In this document: one piece after another, positions 63,129 to 64,000 of the stretch
Position numbering within the stretch: the first letter of the stretch is position 1
Layout: each line of letters starts with the position of its first letter
DNA from: Methylovorus menthalis
GTDB lineage: Bacteria > Pseudomonadota > Gammaproteobacteria > Burkholderiales > Methylophilaceae
Direction of reading: 5' to 3'
DNA length: 64,000 bases
Assembly: GCF_020523625.1 (NCBI RefSeq)
Contig: NZ_JAJAQH010000006.1
Coordinates: 1,648,134-1,712,133, forward strand
Notes under the pieces: model-generated
Told to the model about the DNA's origin: nothing
Databases searched by the model: none
What the model saw: the letters and a program-made list of their open reading frames with translations, nothing else
Position numbers and translations under genes: made by a program

Positions 63129-64000
63129 CTACTGGAGCACCAATTCGACCCGCCGGTTAAGCCCTCGTCCAGTATCATTGCCATTGCTGCTGACAGGTGC
63201 GAGCGATGCTACCCCTTTACCTGTCAAGCGTTGGGCGTCGATTTTGTAGCCTATGAGTGCCTTCACGACCGCATCCGCCCGTCGTTGCGAGAGTTCGAGG
63301 TTGTTGTTAAAACTCCCCACATTGTCAGTGTGTCCGACGATATAAGCGCGAATACCAGGATTGGAAACCAATAATTTGGCCATCTCGTCGAGAGCAGGTT
63401 TGGAGTTAGGTTTCACCTCTGCTTTTGCCGTATCGAAGTAAATCCCATACACCGCAACCTTGCCATTACTATCCAGACTTTTCTTAAGATCGGATGCACT
63501 TAAAACACTGACTTGATTGGTTTTCATGGGCTTAACCTCAGCAATTTGCTGATAAATTAACACTCGCTTGTTCGACCGGTCTTCCATTACCCATAGCAGT
63601 ACATAAACATCGCCTTGCGCATTGTTGCGCCGGGTCAGCAAGTAGCGGTCATTGTTGCCAAAAATGGCATCGAAACCCGTTGGCATCACTTTGCCGCTAT
63701 TGGCTAAATAACCGCCCATATCGCGGCCGCATGCCGCCCCTGCACATTGAAACATAGGTTTAAACGCGTTCTTGCCAAGAGCCGCTTCGTAATTGCGCAT
63801 GACCTCAAGAGCCGTCTTATCAGCAGCAAGTTCATAGCCAATGCGGGTTACTTTGCCTTCTACGCTGAGTAAATCAGATGAGGCGATGGCAGTTTCAGTC
63901 GGTATTGGCTTAACCGGCATTATCACCTCATCAAAATCGCTCGCCTGATAGTTCTGAATGGTGGTACCGGCAAAGCGTGTCAGTAAAGGATGGTCTTTGG
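63129..64000 (-). CDS. OmpA-family outer-membrane/peptidoglycan-binding protein (partial, 5' end beyond right edge)
   Basis: The reading frame stays open to the right edge (KDHPLLTRFAGTTIQNYQASD at the border), so the true start lies outside. The N-terminal part resembles the DUF4892 domain found in front of OmpA domains. The C-terminal OmpA domain has IYFDTAKAEVKPNSKPAL, then VGHTDNVGSFNNNLELSQRRA and RRVELVL. It binds peptidoglycan and anchors the outer membrane. The internal GTG at 63926 has no ribosome-binding site and should not be taken as the start. Confidence 0.85.
   Translation of the reverse strand, partial: KDHPLLTRFAGTTIQNYQASDFDEVIMPVKPIPTETAIASSDLLSVEGKVTRIGYELAADKTALEVMRNYEAALGKNAFKPMFQCAGAACGRDMGGYLANSGKVMPTGFDAIFGNNDRYLLTRRNNAQGDVYVLLWVMEDRSNKRVLIYQQIAEVKPMKTNQVSVLSASDLKKSLDSNGKVAVYGIYFDTAKAEVKPNSKPALDEMAKLLVSNPGIRAYIVGHTDNVGSFNNNLELSQRRADAVVKALIGYKIDAQRLTGKGVASLAPVSSNGNDTGRGLNRRVELVLQ

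Overview
The window is chromosomal DNA from an obligate or facultative methylotroph of the Methylophilaceae (Betaproteobacteria), closest in style to Methylobacillus, Methylovorus or Methylophilus. The placement rests on three things seen here: a calcium-type methanol dehydrogenase operon (mxaFJGIRS), a formamidase/amide porin cluster (fmdCAB) like the one known from Methylophilus methylotrophus, and the betaproteobacterial order thrS-infC-rpmI-rplT-pheS-pheT-ihfA-merR-tRNA-Pro. Family knowledge supports the placement, but no database search was done.

Layout. 1-5644 (minus): mxaF, mxaJ, mxaG, mxaI, mxaR and the start of mxaS, which runs off the left edge. 5645-10046: a dyad-rich divergent control region and two converging NarX/NarL-type sensor-regulator pairs. 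10296-15706: a Bcr/CflA-type exporter, a GspE/PilB-like ATPase with a long N-terminus, and a Suv3-like helicase. 15771-21683: an iron-uptake island with two TonB-dependent receptors, a PepSY membrane protein and two Fur-box-like sites. 21858-29497 (minus): tRNA-Pro and the translation operon, in which infC appears to start at the rare codon ATA. 29742-31486: an AlkA-like DNA glycosylase and small proteins.

31549-52634 (minus) is a nitrogen-acquisition block of about 21 kb. In transcription order it holds an amide/urea porin, formamidase, FmdB, the five-gene urea/amide ABC transporter (urtABCDE), urease (ureDABCEFG plus ureJ), a 1151-residue protein joining an NCS1 permease-like domain to a hybrid histidine kinase, its LuxR-type response regulator, and a Ser/Thr kinase-HDOD-GAF protein. 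The simplest reading is that short amides and urea enter by the porin and ABC transporter, formamidase and urease release ammonia, and the transporter-like kinase senses the substrate or nitrogen state. The sensing role is inference.

52876-57872: a lipoprotein, tRNA-Val, a small coiled-coil membrane protein, a translationally coupled 2OG-Fe(II) oxygenase and PLP decarboxylase pair, an SDR-type epimerase homologue and a NUDIX hydrolase. 58270-62631 (minus) holds an autotransporter and an AT-richer 7TM-DISM kinase/OmpR-type regulator pair. A partial OmpA-family gene runs off the right edge. No CRISPR array, insertion sequence, rRNA or phage gene was seen. The most unusual items are the transporter-kinase fusion with its Cys-rich insert, the kinase-HDOD-GAF protein, the oxygenase/decarboxylase pair, the ATA start of infC and the alternating dyads in front of mxaF.
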